DNA of 64,000 nt from Spirochaetales bacterium (GCA_947478845.1 CANJXC010000003.1:1-64000); one strand, 5' to 3'. Shown: positions 53,023 to 59,878, numbered from the stretch's first letter. The notes: generated from the letters alone by a model not told the origin. A program made the numbers and translations.

Positions 53023-53747
53023 GGCGCAACATCCTTACGCAGCCACAGGTCGTAAAGCGACAACAGGATCAGCACCAAAAAGGCCAGTGCGAGGGTCATT
53101 CCCGCCGCCATCACCGTAAACGCCAGGCCTCCCCAAGCCTTGGCCAGCCACCACGAGCCCACGTCGAACACGAGGGCAAGGAGGCTAACCACCATGATGG
53201 TGCCCTTGAGCTTCTCGCCGAAAAGAGTGAACGAAAACACCAAGCAAAGCAGAAACACCAGCGGTAGAGCGCCCATCAGATGCACGTGGCTGAGTTCCAC
53301 CAGCCGGGAAATGGATTTTCCGGTATCTACGGCAAGCAAGGGCAAAACGTCTTGGTAGGCTTCGAGCGACACCCCGGCGGTTTTCACGTCGTTGGAGTGG
53401 CAGGTAATGCACGAGTTTTCGAACACCACTTTGGCGTCTTTAAAGGTAGCCTCGGTGTGGCCACCTTTGATCCACGTGACGAGGGTGGCTCCCTCTTGGT
53501 CGGATTCCAAGTACTGCTTCATGGCCCCGCCGAGGGCCTTTTCCAGTTTTGAGCCGTCTTGGCTTCCGTTGAAGGCAATGCGAATGTCGTCGATCGAGAG
53601 TCCGGGCTGGGAATCAACCAGGTTATAAGTGAGGTAAATGTTCGAAAAACCTAGCAGGTAGCCGAGCCCTGCCACCAGCAAAAAGGTCGTCACAGCAAGT
53701 TTGACGCTCATGGGCAACTTTGCAAGCCCTTTCATTTCCTGCCACAT
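53019..53747 (-). CDS. membrane-bound monoheme cytochrome c-like protein
   Basis: A 242-residue membrane protein. TM1 is near residues 14-36. A periplasmic loop of about 100 residues follows and contains one heme site, CITCH (about residue 113), with GSQDGSKLEKALGGAMKQYLES before it. Three or four helices fill the C-terminal half (HVHLMGALPLVFLLCLVFSF, TIMVVSLLALVFDVGSWWLA, LAFLVLILLSLYDLWL), with His residues in SHVHLMG that could ligate a second heme. I do not recognise a named family. It is the first gene of the minus-strand operon and is divergent from ccs1. Confidence 0.82.
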   Translation of the reverse strand: MWQEMKGLAKLPMSVKLAVTTFLLVAGLGYLLGFSNIYLTYNLVDSQPGLSIDDIRIAFNGSQDGSKLEKALGGAMKQYLESDQEGATLVTWIKGGHTEATFKDAKVVFENSCITCHSNDVKTAGVSLEAYQDVLPLLAVDTGKSISRLVELSHVHLMGALPLVFLLCLVFSFTLFGEKLKGTIMVVSLLALVFDVGSWWLAKAWGGLAFTVMAAGMTLALAFLVLILLSLYDLWLRKDVAP

Positions 53748-53794
53748 CTAGATCCTCCCTTGACACCCAATGTTAATGGGTACAAACTTAGTAT

Positions 53795-53855
53795 GAATCC
53801 GAGTTAAGATTTTGTCAAAGGCCAAATGGCACTATTTGTGAATCCGAATAAGATT
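53795..53855. promoter_or_regulatory. two direct copies of the GAATCCGA-TAAGATT element between divergent cytochrome operons
   Basis: GAATCCGAGTTAAGATT (53795-53811) and GAATCCGAATAAGATT (53840-53855) lie 45 bases apart in the same orientation. They lie between the membrane monoheme gene (minus) and ccs1 (plus). Each contains TAAGAT, a -10-like hexamer. A third relative lies before the hexaheme gene at 50313-50329. They are candidate operators or a shared extended -10 element. Confidence 0.55.
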
Positions 53856-53872
53856 TGAGGGGAGGACCTCCG

Positions 53873-54817
53873 ATGAAAGCTCTTTACAGGTTTTTTGAGT
53901 CGGTGCAACTGGCTATCGTTCTGTTCTTGCTCATCGCTGTTTTCTCCATCCTGTCTACGCTGGTCCCGCAAGGGAAGACCCAAGAGTTCTACACCGGGCT
54001 CTACGGATCTGCCACGGCGCTGCTGATTGCGGGGAGCGGACTGAGCCTCTACAACCAGTCGCTGCTGTTCCTGATTCCCATGGTGCTGATGGTGCTCAAC
54101 CTTGGGGTGTGTATGTTCGAGCGGTTGGTCCGCCGGGCGCGCGAGCACAAACCCAAGCGTTTTGGGCCCGACCTGATCCACGCGGCGCTTCTGGTGCTTT
54201 GCGTCGGTTCGTTGGTAACCGCTGGAAAGCGCACCGAGCAGTCGTTCACCATGGGCAGTGGCGATGAAGTAGCGCTTCAAGGCGGGTACCGGATGTCGCT
54301 GGTGTCGTTTGTTTCTGCAGCCTACCCCGATGGTCGGCCTCAGTCGTGGACCTCTACCGTGGATGTGACGCAGGACTCAAAACCTGTGCTCAGCGCTTAC
54401 CCGATTCAGGTGAATCACCCCCTCAGCCTGGGCTTTTTGAATGTGTACCAGAGCACCTACGGCACAGAAGCTTTGGTACAACTGCAGGGGGCTGACGGCA
54501 AGCTCACCTCGGCGGCAGTAGGCCAAAGCCTAACCGTGGGCGAGAGCGAACTGGTGCTGGCCGGCACGCAAAAAACCGAAGAGGGCTTGGCCGTCAGGGT
54601 TGAGGAATGGAAAAACCAACAAAAAGTAGGTTCCCGGTTGGAAAAGGCCGGAGACAAGCTGGGACCCTTCAACCTGGTGTCGGTGAGTGAGCGGGAAGTC
54701 ACTGGCCTGCACGCGGTGAACGATCCGGGCTCGCTGCCGGTACTGCTGGCGCTATTGATTGGCTTATCGGGCTTTGTGCTCACAGCGGTTCAAAAGAAAA
54801 AAGGAGATTCGATATGA
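53873..54817 (+). CDS. ccs1: cytochrome c biogenesis protein, System II, ResB/Ccs1
   Basis: A 314-residue membrane protein of the heme-export and ligation complex. TM segments lie near residues 10-32, 50-85 and 100-118, with the last helix at about 285-305 (LPVLLALLIGLSGFVLTA). The starting FFESVQLAIVLFLLIAVFSILSTLVPQG is the ResB signature, and the large periplasmic domain is present (YRMSLVSFVSAAYPDG, QVNHPLSLGFLNVYQSTYG). ATG 53873 follows GGGGAGGA. The ResB is shorter than the plant/Bacillus forms. Its stop overlaps ccsA as ATGA. Confidence 0.93.
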   Translation: MKALYRFFESVQLAIVLFLLIAVFSILSTLVPQGKTQEFYTGLYGSATALLIAGSGLSLYNQSLLFLIPMVLMVLNLGVCMFERLVRRAREHKPKRFGPDLIHAALLVLCVGSLVTAGKRTEQSFTMGSGDEVALQGGYRMSLVSFVSAAYPDGRPQSWTSTVDVTQDSKPVLSAYPIQVNHPLSLGFLNVYQSTYGTEALVQLQGADGKLTSAAVGQSLTVGESELVLAGTQKTEEGLAVRVEEWKNQQKVGSRLEKAGDKLGPFNLVSVSEREVTGLHAVNDPGSLPVLLALLIGLSGFVLTAVQKKKGDSI

Positions 54818-55611
54818 ACGACCTTCTAGGCCTTACGGCCCTGAGCCTGATTGCACTTTCCGCGGTTTGGCAAATTGTGTACCTCCTGCGCCAACAGCAG
54901 GTGGCCGACAAGGTGTCGCCTTGGCTTTTGCTGGGAGGTGGCGTGCTTCTGTTTACGCTTACCGTACTGCGCAGCATCGCCATCAGTTTTCCTGCGGTAA
55001 CCAACACGTACGAAGCGCTCGTGTTTTTCGCGGCGGCCCTCTGCGTCGTAGCGTTTGTTCTGCGCATGGTGGCCAAGAATCCTGTGGCTCTCCGAGTGAG
55101 CCTATTTGGCGCCACCATCATCGCGCTGGCGGTAGCCATGATTTCCTCCTCGCCGCTGGTTCCCAAAGACATTCAGCCGCCAATTCCGGCCCTTCAGTCT
55201 ATTTGGCTGGTGATGCACGTTACGTTGGCCTTTGTGGGTGAGTCGTTTTTCGCGGTGGCCTTTATTGCGGCCTTGAGCTACCTGTTCACCAAAGACCAAA
55301 CCAAACGCGTAGCCATCGACCGCATTGTGTACACCACCACCGTGATCGGCTACCCGATTTTTACCGCCGGTGCTCTGGTGTTCGGTATGATCTGGGCCAA
55401 CTTCGCCTGGGGCTCGTATTGGAGCTGGGACCCCAAAGAGACCTGGGCCCTCATCACATTTCTCGTCTACACCGCCTACCTGCACACGCGCATCATCATG
55501 AAAATCGATGGCACCGTTTCGGCCATTCTGGCGGCGGTAGGCTTTGTGTTCACGGTGTTCACCTTCGCGGGTGTCAACTTCCTTTTGTCGGGGCTTCATA
55601 GCTACGGCTGA
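54814..55611 (+). CDS. ccsA: cytochrome c biogenesis protein, System II, CcsA/ResC
   Basis: A 265-residue heme-handling membrane protein with about eight helices. The diagnostic WWD domain is visible as FAWGSYWSWDPKETWALITFLVYTAYLH. Conserved His residues are found in LVMHVTLAFVGESFF and later in YLHTRI and GLHSYG. With Ccs1 it delivers heme to apocytochromes in the periplasm, which the hexaheme and monoheme proteins need. The start overlaps the ccs1 stop by four bases. Confidence 0.95.
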   Translation: MNDLLGLTALSLIALSAVWQIVYLLRQQQVADKVSPWLLLGGGVLLFTLTVLRSIAISFPAVTNTYEALVFFAAALCVVAFVLRMVAKNPVALRVSLFGATIIALAVAMISSSPLVPKDIQPPIPALQSIWLVMHVTLAFVGESFFAVAFIAALSYLFTKDQTKRVAIDRIVYTTTVIGYPIFTAGALVFGMIWANFAWGSYWSWDPKETWALITFLVYTAYLHTRIIMKIDGTVSAILAAVGFVFTVFTFAGVNFLLSGLHSYG

Positions 55612-55620
55612 CCCTGTTAG

Positions 55621-55725
55621 GGCGAGACAAACGCCCTGTTTGAGGCCCGGCGTTGCCTGAGTTGCGGTATCTGCATGCAGGAGTGCCCTTGCGGTGCCAT
55701 CATGATGGTCGCAGAGGAAATCTAA
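55621..55725 (+). pseudogene. C-terminal remnant of a 4Fe-4S ferredoxin-type protein
   Basis: A 34-codon open stretch ends at TAA 55725 and encodes FEARRCLSCGICMQECPCGAI. This is a complete CxxCxxCxxxCP cluster motif. There is no start codon with a ribosome-binding site, and a stop lies just before 55621. Such C-termini occur in oxidoreductases that carry a terminal ferredoxin motif. The rest of the gene seems to have been lost at the junction between the ccsA operon and the accessory zone. Confidence 0.65.
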
Positions 55726-55730
55726 CTAGT

Positions 55731-55787
55731 CGATGATTTAGCGTTTTTTTGTCGACATTGAACGATGATTTAGCGCTGTTTTGTCAA
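55731..55787. repeat. two tandem 24-25 bp repeats before the first DUF4143 ATPase gene
   Basis: CGATGATTTAGCG followed by TTTTTTTGTCGA (55731-55755) and CGATGATTTAGCG followed by CTGTTTTGTCAA (55763-55787) repeat with a period of 32 bases. They begin right after the ferredoxin remnant and end just before the ATPase promoter. They could be operators, or recombination scars of an integrated unit. Confidence 0.7.
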
Positions 55788-55794
55788 TTATGTC

Positions 55795-55824
55795 TTGAGT
55801 GGGTTGCGCATCTACCACTAAACT
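55795..55824 (+). promoter_or_regulatory. promoter of the first DUF4143 ATPase gene
   Basis: TTGAGT (55795-55800), an 18-base spacer and TAAACT (55819-55824) precede ATG 55831 by six bases. No Shine-Dalgarno is seen, so the transcript should be leaderless. Confidence 0.6.
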
Positions 55825-55830
55825 GTCGCC

Positions 55831-56976
55831 ATGGACGTTCCCCGCAGCCCTGCCACCCAGATTCTCCACCGTTTGGAAACCGACAGCAGGATTGTCCTTC
55901 TTTTGGGGCCCAGGCAAACTGGCAAGACAACTCTCGCCAAGGCAGTAGCAGGCCGTACCGGACGAAGGTTCCTTTCGCTCAACGGTGACGACCCTGAAAC
56001 CGTGGAACTACTTTCCCTTCCCGACGACCGGCGGCTCTCGGGGCTCGTGGCAGGTTACGAGGGACTGTTTCTGGATGAAGCCCAGAGGATTCCCGGTATC
56101 GGTCTGGTGCTCAAAAGGCTTCATGATCAGCATTCTGAGGTTCGCTTACTGGTTACAGGGTCCTCGAGCCTTGAGTTGGCTGGTCTAACCCGCGAGGCCC
56201 TCACCGGTCGCACTTGGACCTACACCTTGTTTCCCATCGCCACCTCGGAACTGGCCCAATTGCAAAGCCCGCACGAGCTTAACTTAGGGCTTGGTGACCG
56301 ACTGGTTCTCGGTTGCTACCCCGCGCTATTCTCGCTGCCTAACCGCCAAGACCGCGTTGCTCACCTGAGGGAACTGGTTAACGCCTACCTTTACAAAGAT
56401 ATCCTTGAGCTGAGCGGGTTGCGTTCTGCGCGCAAATTGCGCGACCTTTTGCGATGGCTGGCCTATCAAGTGGGCAGCGAGGTGTCATACCAGGAGCTCG
56501 GGAGAACCTGCGGCCTCAGCGCCGATACCGTAATCTCGTACGTTGACCTCCTCGAGAAGTCGTTTGTGGTTTACCGGCTTGGAGCCTATAGCCGGAACTT
56601 GCGCAAAGAGGTAAGCCGGAAAGACAAGGTGTATTTCGTCGACAACGGTGTGCGCAACGCACTCATCGACGACTTCAAGGAGCCAGAACTGCGCTCGGAT
56701 GTCGGCGCCCTTTGGGAGAACTTTCTGGTGAGCGAGAGGCGCAAACGAAACGCCTACACCGGGTTTTACGGCTCGTCGTGGTTCTGGAGGGTTCATACCG
56801 GTGCAGAGCTTGACTATTTGGAAGATGCCGATGGTCGGCTCGAGGCCTTCGAGTTCAAGTGGGGCGACAAACCCGCAATGGCACCCAAGGGCTTTGTTAA
56901 CGCCTACCCGGACTCAGGGTTCACGCTGGTCAACCGGAGCAACTGGCAGGAGTTCTGTGCCCTTGAAAGGTTGTAA
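55831..56976 (+). CDS. AAA-type ATPase with DUF4143 C-terminal domain (first copy)
   Basis: A 381-residue protein. The AAA domain (about 1-150) has Walker A LLGPRQTGKTTLA, Walker B GLFLDEAQRIP and sensor-1 LLVTGSSSLEL. A winged-helix part (about 205-250: SYQELGRTCGLSADTVISYVDLLEKSFVVYRL) links to the DUF4143 domain, where ELDYLED...LEAFEFKWGDK follows the E-x-D...E-x-K pattern of PD-(D/E)xK-like folds. The biological role of this family is poorly defined; copies are common in accessory DNA. A second, diverged copy lies at 58240. Confidence 0.92.
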   Translation: MDVPRSPATQILHRLETDSRIVLLLGPRQTGKTTLAKAVAGRTGRRFLSLNGDDPETVELLSLPDDRRLSGLVAGYEGLFLDEAQRIPGIGLVLKRLHDQHSEVRLLVTGSSSLELAGLTREALTGRTWTYTLFPIATSELAQLQSPHELNLGLGDRLVLGCYPALFSLPNRQDRVAHLRELVNAYLYKDILELSGLRSARKLRDLLRWLAYQVGSEVSYQELGRTCGLSADTVISYVDLLEKSFVVYRLGAYSRNLRKEVSRKDKVYFVDNGVRNALIDDFKEPELRSDVGALWENFLVSERRKRNAYTGFYGSSWFWRVHTGAELDYLEDADGRLEAFEFKWGDKPAMAPKGFVNAYPDSGFTLVNRSNWQEFCALERL

Positions 56977-57005
56977 ATCGAAAATCGGACTTTCGATTTA
57001 CAACC
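56969..57005. repeat. perfect 15-bp inverted repeat over the ATPase stop codon
   Basis: GGTTGTAAATCGAAA (56969-56983) and TTTCGATTTACAACC (56991-57005) are exact reverse complements around ATCGGAC. The first arm contains the stop codon of the ATPase gene and the second ends six bases before the stop of the convergent PIN gene. It could work as a terminator for both strands; there is no long T run. Confidence 0.8.
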
Positions 57006-57010
57006 CTACA

Positions 57011-57433
57011 TCATGCTAACGGCTCCCACGGATTGTACACTGTCACCCCAGCGGCCGCGAAGGTGGCCGTGTCGCGGGTGGCGAGCACCGCCTGATGCTG
57101 AAGGGCAAACGCCGCGACCAGCGAGTCGACCACCGGCAACGGCGTACCCGCGCGCGCCATTGCCCCCTGCAAAATCCCCCAGCGGCGCGCCACGCCGGCG
57201 TTCAGGTTTAGAATTCGCTCCGCGAAACGCGCCTCGAGCTGGTCGAGCCAAACCGACAGGTTGGCTCTGCGGTTCCCGGGCGGTAGGCTCTCGACCCCCT
57301 GCCGCAGTTCGCCTAGCACCAGCGAGGGCACGAACACTTCGTCCTCAGCCAGCGAGTCCACCCAGGCCATTACGTGCAGGTCCGCTTCAGGTTTCAGCGT
57401 CTCGCTGATCACGCAGGTATCGAGCAAAATCAT
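57011..57433 (-). CDS. PIN-domain toxin (VapC/FitB type)
   Basis: A 140-residue ribonuclease toxin. The acidic PIN residues are visible: Asp5 in LLDTCVISE, Glu near residue 42 in VLGELRQG, Asp near residue 103 in PVVDSLVAAFAL, and the last in ATRDTATF. The N-terminal DTCVISE and the NPW ending fit the FitB-like branch. Its GTG/ATG region overlaps the antitoxin stop by four bases, the usual toxin-antitoxin arrangement. Targets are unknown; many family members cut tRNA or rRNA. Confidence 0.93.
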   Translation of the reverse strand: MILLDTCVISETLKPEADLHVMAWVDSLAEDEVFVPSLVLGELRQGVESLPPGNRRANLSVWLDQLEARFAERILNLNAGVARRWGILQGAMARAGTPLPVVDSLVAAFALQHQAVLATRDTATFAAAGVTVYNPWEPLA

Positions 57434-57672
57434 TCGAAGCTCACCTCGCGGCCGAGTTCGCGGGAACGCGCCAGGTCGAGCTCCCCTCGTGGCGCTGAGC
57501 GGAAAAAGACCCCCAGCGACTGCCGGGGTGCTATCAGGCGCTGATAGGCGTCGTAGGGCACCACGACCACGGCGTTCTGCCCATGGCGGGTCACAGTTTG
57601 TGGGCCTTCGGCCAGGCAGGTGGTGACCAGTTCGCTGAACTTGGCCTTGGCATCTTGAAGGGAATAGATCAT
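57430..57672 (-). CDS. Phd/YefM-type antitoxin
   Basis: An 80-residue antitoxin paired with the PIN toxin. It has the Phd/YefM N-terminal DNA-binding fold (YSLQDAKAKFSELVTTCLAEGPQTVTRHGQNAVVVVPYDAYQRL) and a C-terminal toxin-binding tail (FFRSAPRGELDLARSRE). The Shine-Dalgarno AGGAGG precedes the ATG. It should repress its own operon, probably through the adjacent palindromes at 57699-57730. Confidence 0.93.
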   Translation of the reverse strand: MIYSLQDAKAKFSELVTTCLAEGPQTVTRHGQNAVVVVPYDAYQRLIAPRQSLGVFFRSAPRGELDLARSRELGREVSFE

Positions 57673-57698
57673 AGGGGCCTCCTAGGTTGAGGATAGCG

Positions 57699-57730
57699 CA
57701 GTTTAAGGAAACTGACTAGTCGCACTAGTC
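57699..57730. promoter_or_regulatory. two adjacent palindromes upstream of the Phd/PIN operon
   Basis: CAGTTT-AAGG-AAACTG (57699-57714) and GACTAGT-CGC-ACTAGTC (57714-57730) share one base. They lie 27 bases upstream of the antitoxin start, where autoregulatory operators of Phd-type antitoxins are usually found. Confidence 0.55.
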
Positions 57731-57831
57731 TCATTTGGCAAAACAGGATGGCATGGGGCAGTGGCATTTTGACACCCTACCTTCGCAGGACCGACTCTGC
57801 CGCATGCGTTGCGCGGCAGTATATTCACCTC

Positions 57832-58155
57832 ATGATGAAAACTCTTTGGGCCAGTTTGGCGGTAGTTGGGGCTGTTGTCCCTTGGACTCTTTCTTATTTG
57901 TTTTTCCAGCAGTATGGCTGGCATTTCGAGCTGATTTTTGTGCAGGCGTTCAGCACCCTTGGCGGGGTGTTTTTGAGCCTCGACCTGCTATTGGCGGCCA
58001 GCGCGTTTTGCCTCTACATGATCAGCGAGCAGAGCAAGCGGCCTGTGAAGCATTTTTGGGTGCCGCTGGTGGGCATGTTTGCCTTTGGCACCTGTTTCGC
58101 GGTGCCGGCTTGGTTGTGGTTGAGGGAGTCGGCGTTGCGGGAGCCCTCAACCTGA
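57832..58155 (+). CDS. small membrane protein, DUF2834-like
   Basis: A 107-residue protein with three predicted helices at about residues 5-27, 35-60 and 75-97. The pattern LWASLAVVGAVVPWTLSYLFFQQYG, then FVQAFSTLGGVFLSLDLLLAASAFCLYMI, fits DUF2834. Two adjacent ATG (57832, 57835) are possible starts. A TATATT -10-like box (57820-57825) ends six bases before the first, and there is no Shine-Dalgarno. Function is unknown. Confidence 0.75.
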   Translation: MMKTLWASLAVVGAVVPWTLSYLFFQQYGWHFELIFVQAFSTLGGVFLSLDLLLAASAFCLYMISEQSKRPVKHFWVPLVGMFAFGTCFAVPAWLWLRESALREPST

Positions 58156-58204
58156 CGAAACGCGCAGTCGGCTTGCGTTTGGTCAATCTATATGCCATCC
58201 GGGT

Positions 58205-58233
58205 TTGCACTTGGTTAAGATCTGTGGTAGATT
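58205..58233 (+). promoter_or_regulatory. promoter of the second DUF4143 ATPase gene
   Basis: TTGCAC (58205-58210), a 17-base spacer and TAGATT (58228-58233) end six bases before ATG 58240. Transcription should begin at the start codon itself; the GGGGG just before ATG would then not be part of the mRNA. Confidence 0.65.
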
Positions 58234-58239
58234 GGGGGC

Positions 58240-59373
58240 ATGAACCTTCGTCCTTGGTGGCTCTCGCAGTTTGAACTACTCTGGCAACGGCGTCCGATCA
58301 TCTGGCTCACGGGGGTCAGGCGGGCGGGCAAGACCTCACTCTGCCAAGCGATTCCAGACGTCCGGTACTACGACTGCGAACTGCCTTCGGTGCGGCGTCA
58401 GCTGGAGGATCCGGAGGGTTTCCTTCGTGCAGCGGGCCCCGAGCCGTTGGTGTTCGACGAAGTGCACCGCCTGCCCGATCCGACTCAGTTTCTCAAGATC
58501 GCGGCCGATCACTTTCCGCACCTTCGTATCGTGGCGACCGGTTCCTCAACGCTGGGAGCCTCGGCCAAGTTCGGAGACACGCTGGCAGGCCGCAAGGCGG
58601 AACTGTGGTTGACACCCTTGTGCGAGGCCGATACCGGTTTCCCGGGGCTGGCCGACCGGAACCAGAGGTTTCTTGCCGGCGGGCTTCCAGGCTTCTACCT
58701 TGCGTCTGGGCGCGACGACCGCGACTATGCGGAATGGCTTGAGGCGTTCTGGGCGAAAGACATCCTCGAGCTGTTTCGGCTCGAGCGCCGCGCCCCCTTC
58801 CTCAAGTTTGCCGAGCTGCTGCTGGCCCAGAGTGGTGGCCGGTTTGAGGCCACGTCGTTTGCCGCACCTTGCGGAGTCAGCCGCACCACGATTCAGAATT
58901 ACCTTGCCGTGCTCGAAGCCACGCGACTGGTCCAGGTCGTCAGGCCGTTTTCGGGGCGCTCGGCCAACGAAATTATTGCTACCCCGCTGGTGTACGGTTT
59001 CGATACCGGGTTTGTGGCGTGGGCTCAAGGTCTGCACGAGGTTCCGCCCAAGGAGCGCGGCTTTTTCTGGGAACACCTGGTTCTCAACGAACTCGGAGCC
59101 CGGCTGCAAACGCGCGAAGTGCAAACTTGGCGCGACAAGTTGGGACGCGAGGTCGACTTTGTGTGGGCACCACGCGCAAGGCCTCCGACCGCCATCGAGG
59201 TGAAGTGGTCAGGCGATGCCTTTGAACCACGCGGTCTGTTGGCGTTCCGGGCCCTGCATCCGGAAGGCAAGAACCTGGTTTGTGCAGCCGATGTCGTGGA
59301 ACCCTATACCCGAACGGTGGCGGGGCTCGAGGTCACGTGGTGCCCGATCGACCGGGTTGCTGAGCTGATTTAG
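58240..59373 (+). CDS. AAA-type ATPase with DUF4143 C-terminal domain (second copy)
   Basis: A 377-residue relative of the protein at 55831. It has Walker A LTGVRRAGKTSLC, Walker B PLVFDEVHRLPD, sensor-1 IVATGSSTLG, a winged-helix segment (FAAPCGVSRTTIQNYLAVLEATRLVQVV) and the DUF4143 end REVDFVWAPRARPPTAIEVKWSG with E-x-D...E-x-K. The two copies are clearly diverged rather than a recent duplication. No partner gene is attached to it; it stands as a single transcription unit. Confidence 0.91.
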   Translation: MNLRPWWLSQFELLWQRRPIIWLTGVRRAGKTSLCQAIPDVRYYDCELPSVRRQLEDPEGFLRAAGPEPLVFDEVHRLPDPTQFLKIAADHFPHLRIVATGSSTLGASAKFGDTLAGRKAELWLTPLCEADTGFPGLADRNQRFLAGGLPGFYLASGRDDRDYAEWLEAFWAKDILELFRLERRAPFLKFAELLLAQSGGRFEATSFAAPCGVSRTTIQNYLAVLEATRLVQVVRPFSGRSANEIIATPLVYGFDTGFVAWAQGLHEVPPKERGFFWEHLVLNELGARLQTREVQTWRDKLGREVDFVWAPRARPPTAIEVKWSGDAFEPRGLLAFRALHPEGKNLVCAADVVEPYTRTVAGLEVTWCPIDRVAELI

Positions 59374-59380
59374 GGCGGTC

Positions 59381-59557
59381 CTACTTGAGCTTGCCGAGGA
59401 TTCCTTCGAGCTTGCCGACGTAGACGGCCTTGTTCTCCGGTGCAAAGTCCGCCTCGACAAAGACGCAATCGGGGTCGAGAGTTTTTGGGACGAATCGGCG
59501 CCAGCCAGCAGTGTGAGGGCAACTCGGGACGGAGACAGCGTCTTCTTGCTCTCCTTA
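59381..59557 (-). pseudogene. C-terminal fragment of an unidentified protein
   Basis: On the minus strand, an open stretch without a start codon runs from about 59557 to a TAG at 59383-59381. It encodes GWRRFVPKTLDPDCVFVEADF and then APENKAVYVGKLEGILGKLK. The composition looks like real protein (amphipathic C-terminal helix, no low complexity), and an upstream stop (TAA at about 59560) closes it. I do not recognise the family. It is probably a fragment left between the second ATPase and the Doc operon. Confidence 0.4.
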
Positions 59558-59603
59558 GGTGGGTTAACTATAGTCCTTCTCGAGCTTCGTGGGTATCCCG
59601 GAC

Positions 59604-59632
59604 TTGCATCGTCAATACAATGTTGCTACGAT
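59604..59632 (+). promoter_or_regulatory. promoter of the AbrB/Doc toxin-antitoxin operon
   Basis: TTGCAT (59604-59609), a 17-base spacer and TACGAT (59627-59632) precede a Shine-Dalgarno GAGAGG and ATG 59651. Confidence 0.6.
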
Positions 59633-59650
59633 GCTGTCGAGAGGTACTCC

Positions 59651-59878
59651 ATGACAAAACGCTTGGTTCAACACGGAAACAGTGCGGCCCTGGTGCTCGA
59701 AAAGCCCCTTTTGCAGCTCCTGAACATCGACCTGACCACGGACCTGGAAATCATTACCGACGGGAAGAACCTCATCATTTCGCCGGCGGGTTCGCAGAGC
59801 TCCGAGGGCGATCTGCTAGCCAGTCTCGAGAAGATCAACAAGCTCCACTCAGCCACGCTGGAGAATCTCGCGCGGTGA
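59651..59878 (+). CDS. AbrB/MazE-type antitoxin
   Basis: A 75-residue swapped-hairpin DNA-binding protein (MTKRLVQHGNSAALVLEKPLLQLLNIDLTTDLEIITDGKNLIISP), followed by a C-terminal arm that should wrap the toxin. A Shine-Dalgarno GAGAGG precedes the ATG. Its stop overlaps the toxin start as GTGA. AbrB-type rather than Phd-type antitoxin in front of Doc is a known but less common combination. Confidence 0.9.
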   Translation: MTKRLVQHGNSAALVLEKPLLQLLNIDLTTDLEIITDGKNLIISPAGSQSSEGDLLASLEKINKLHSATLENLAR

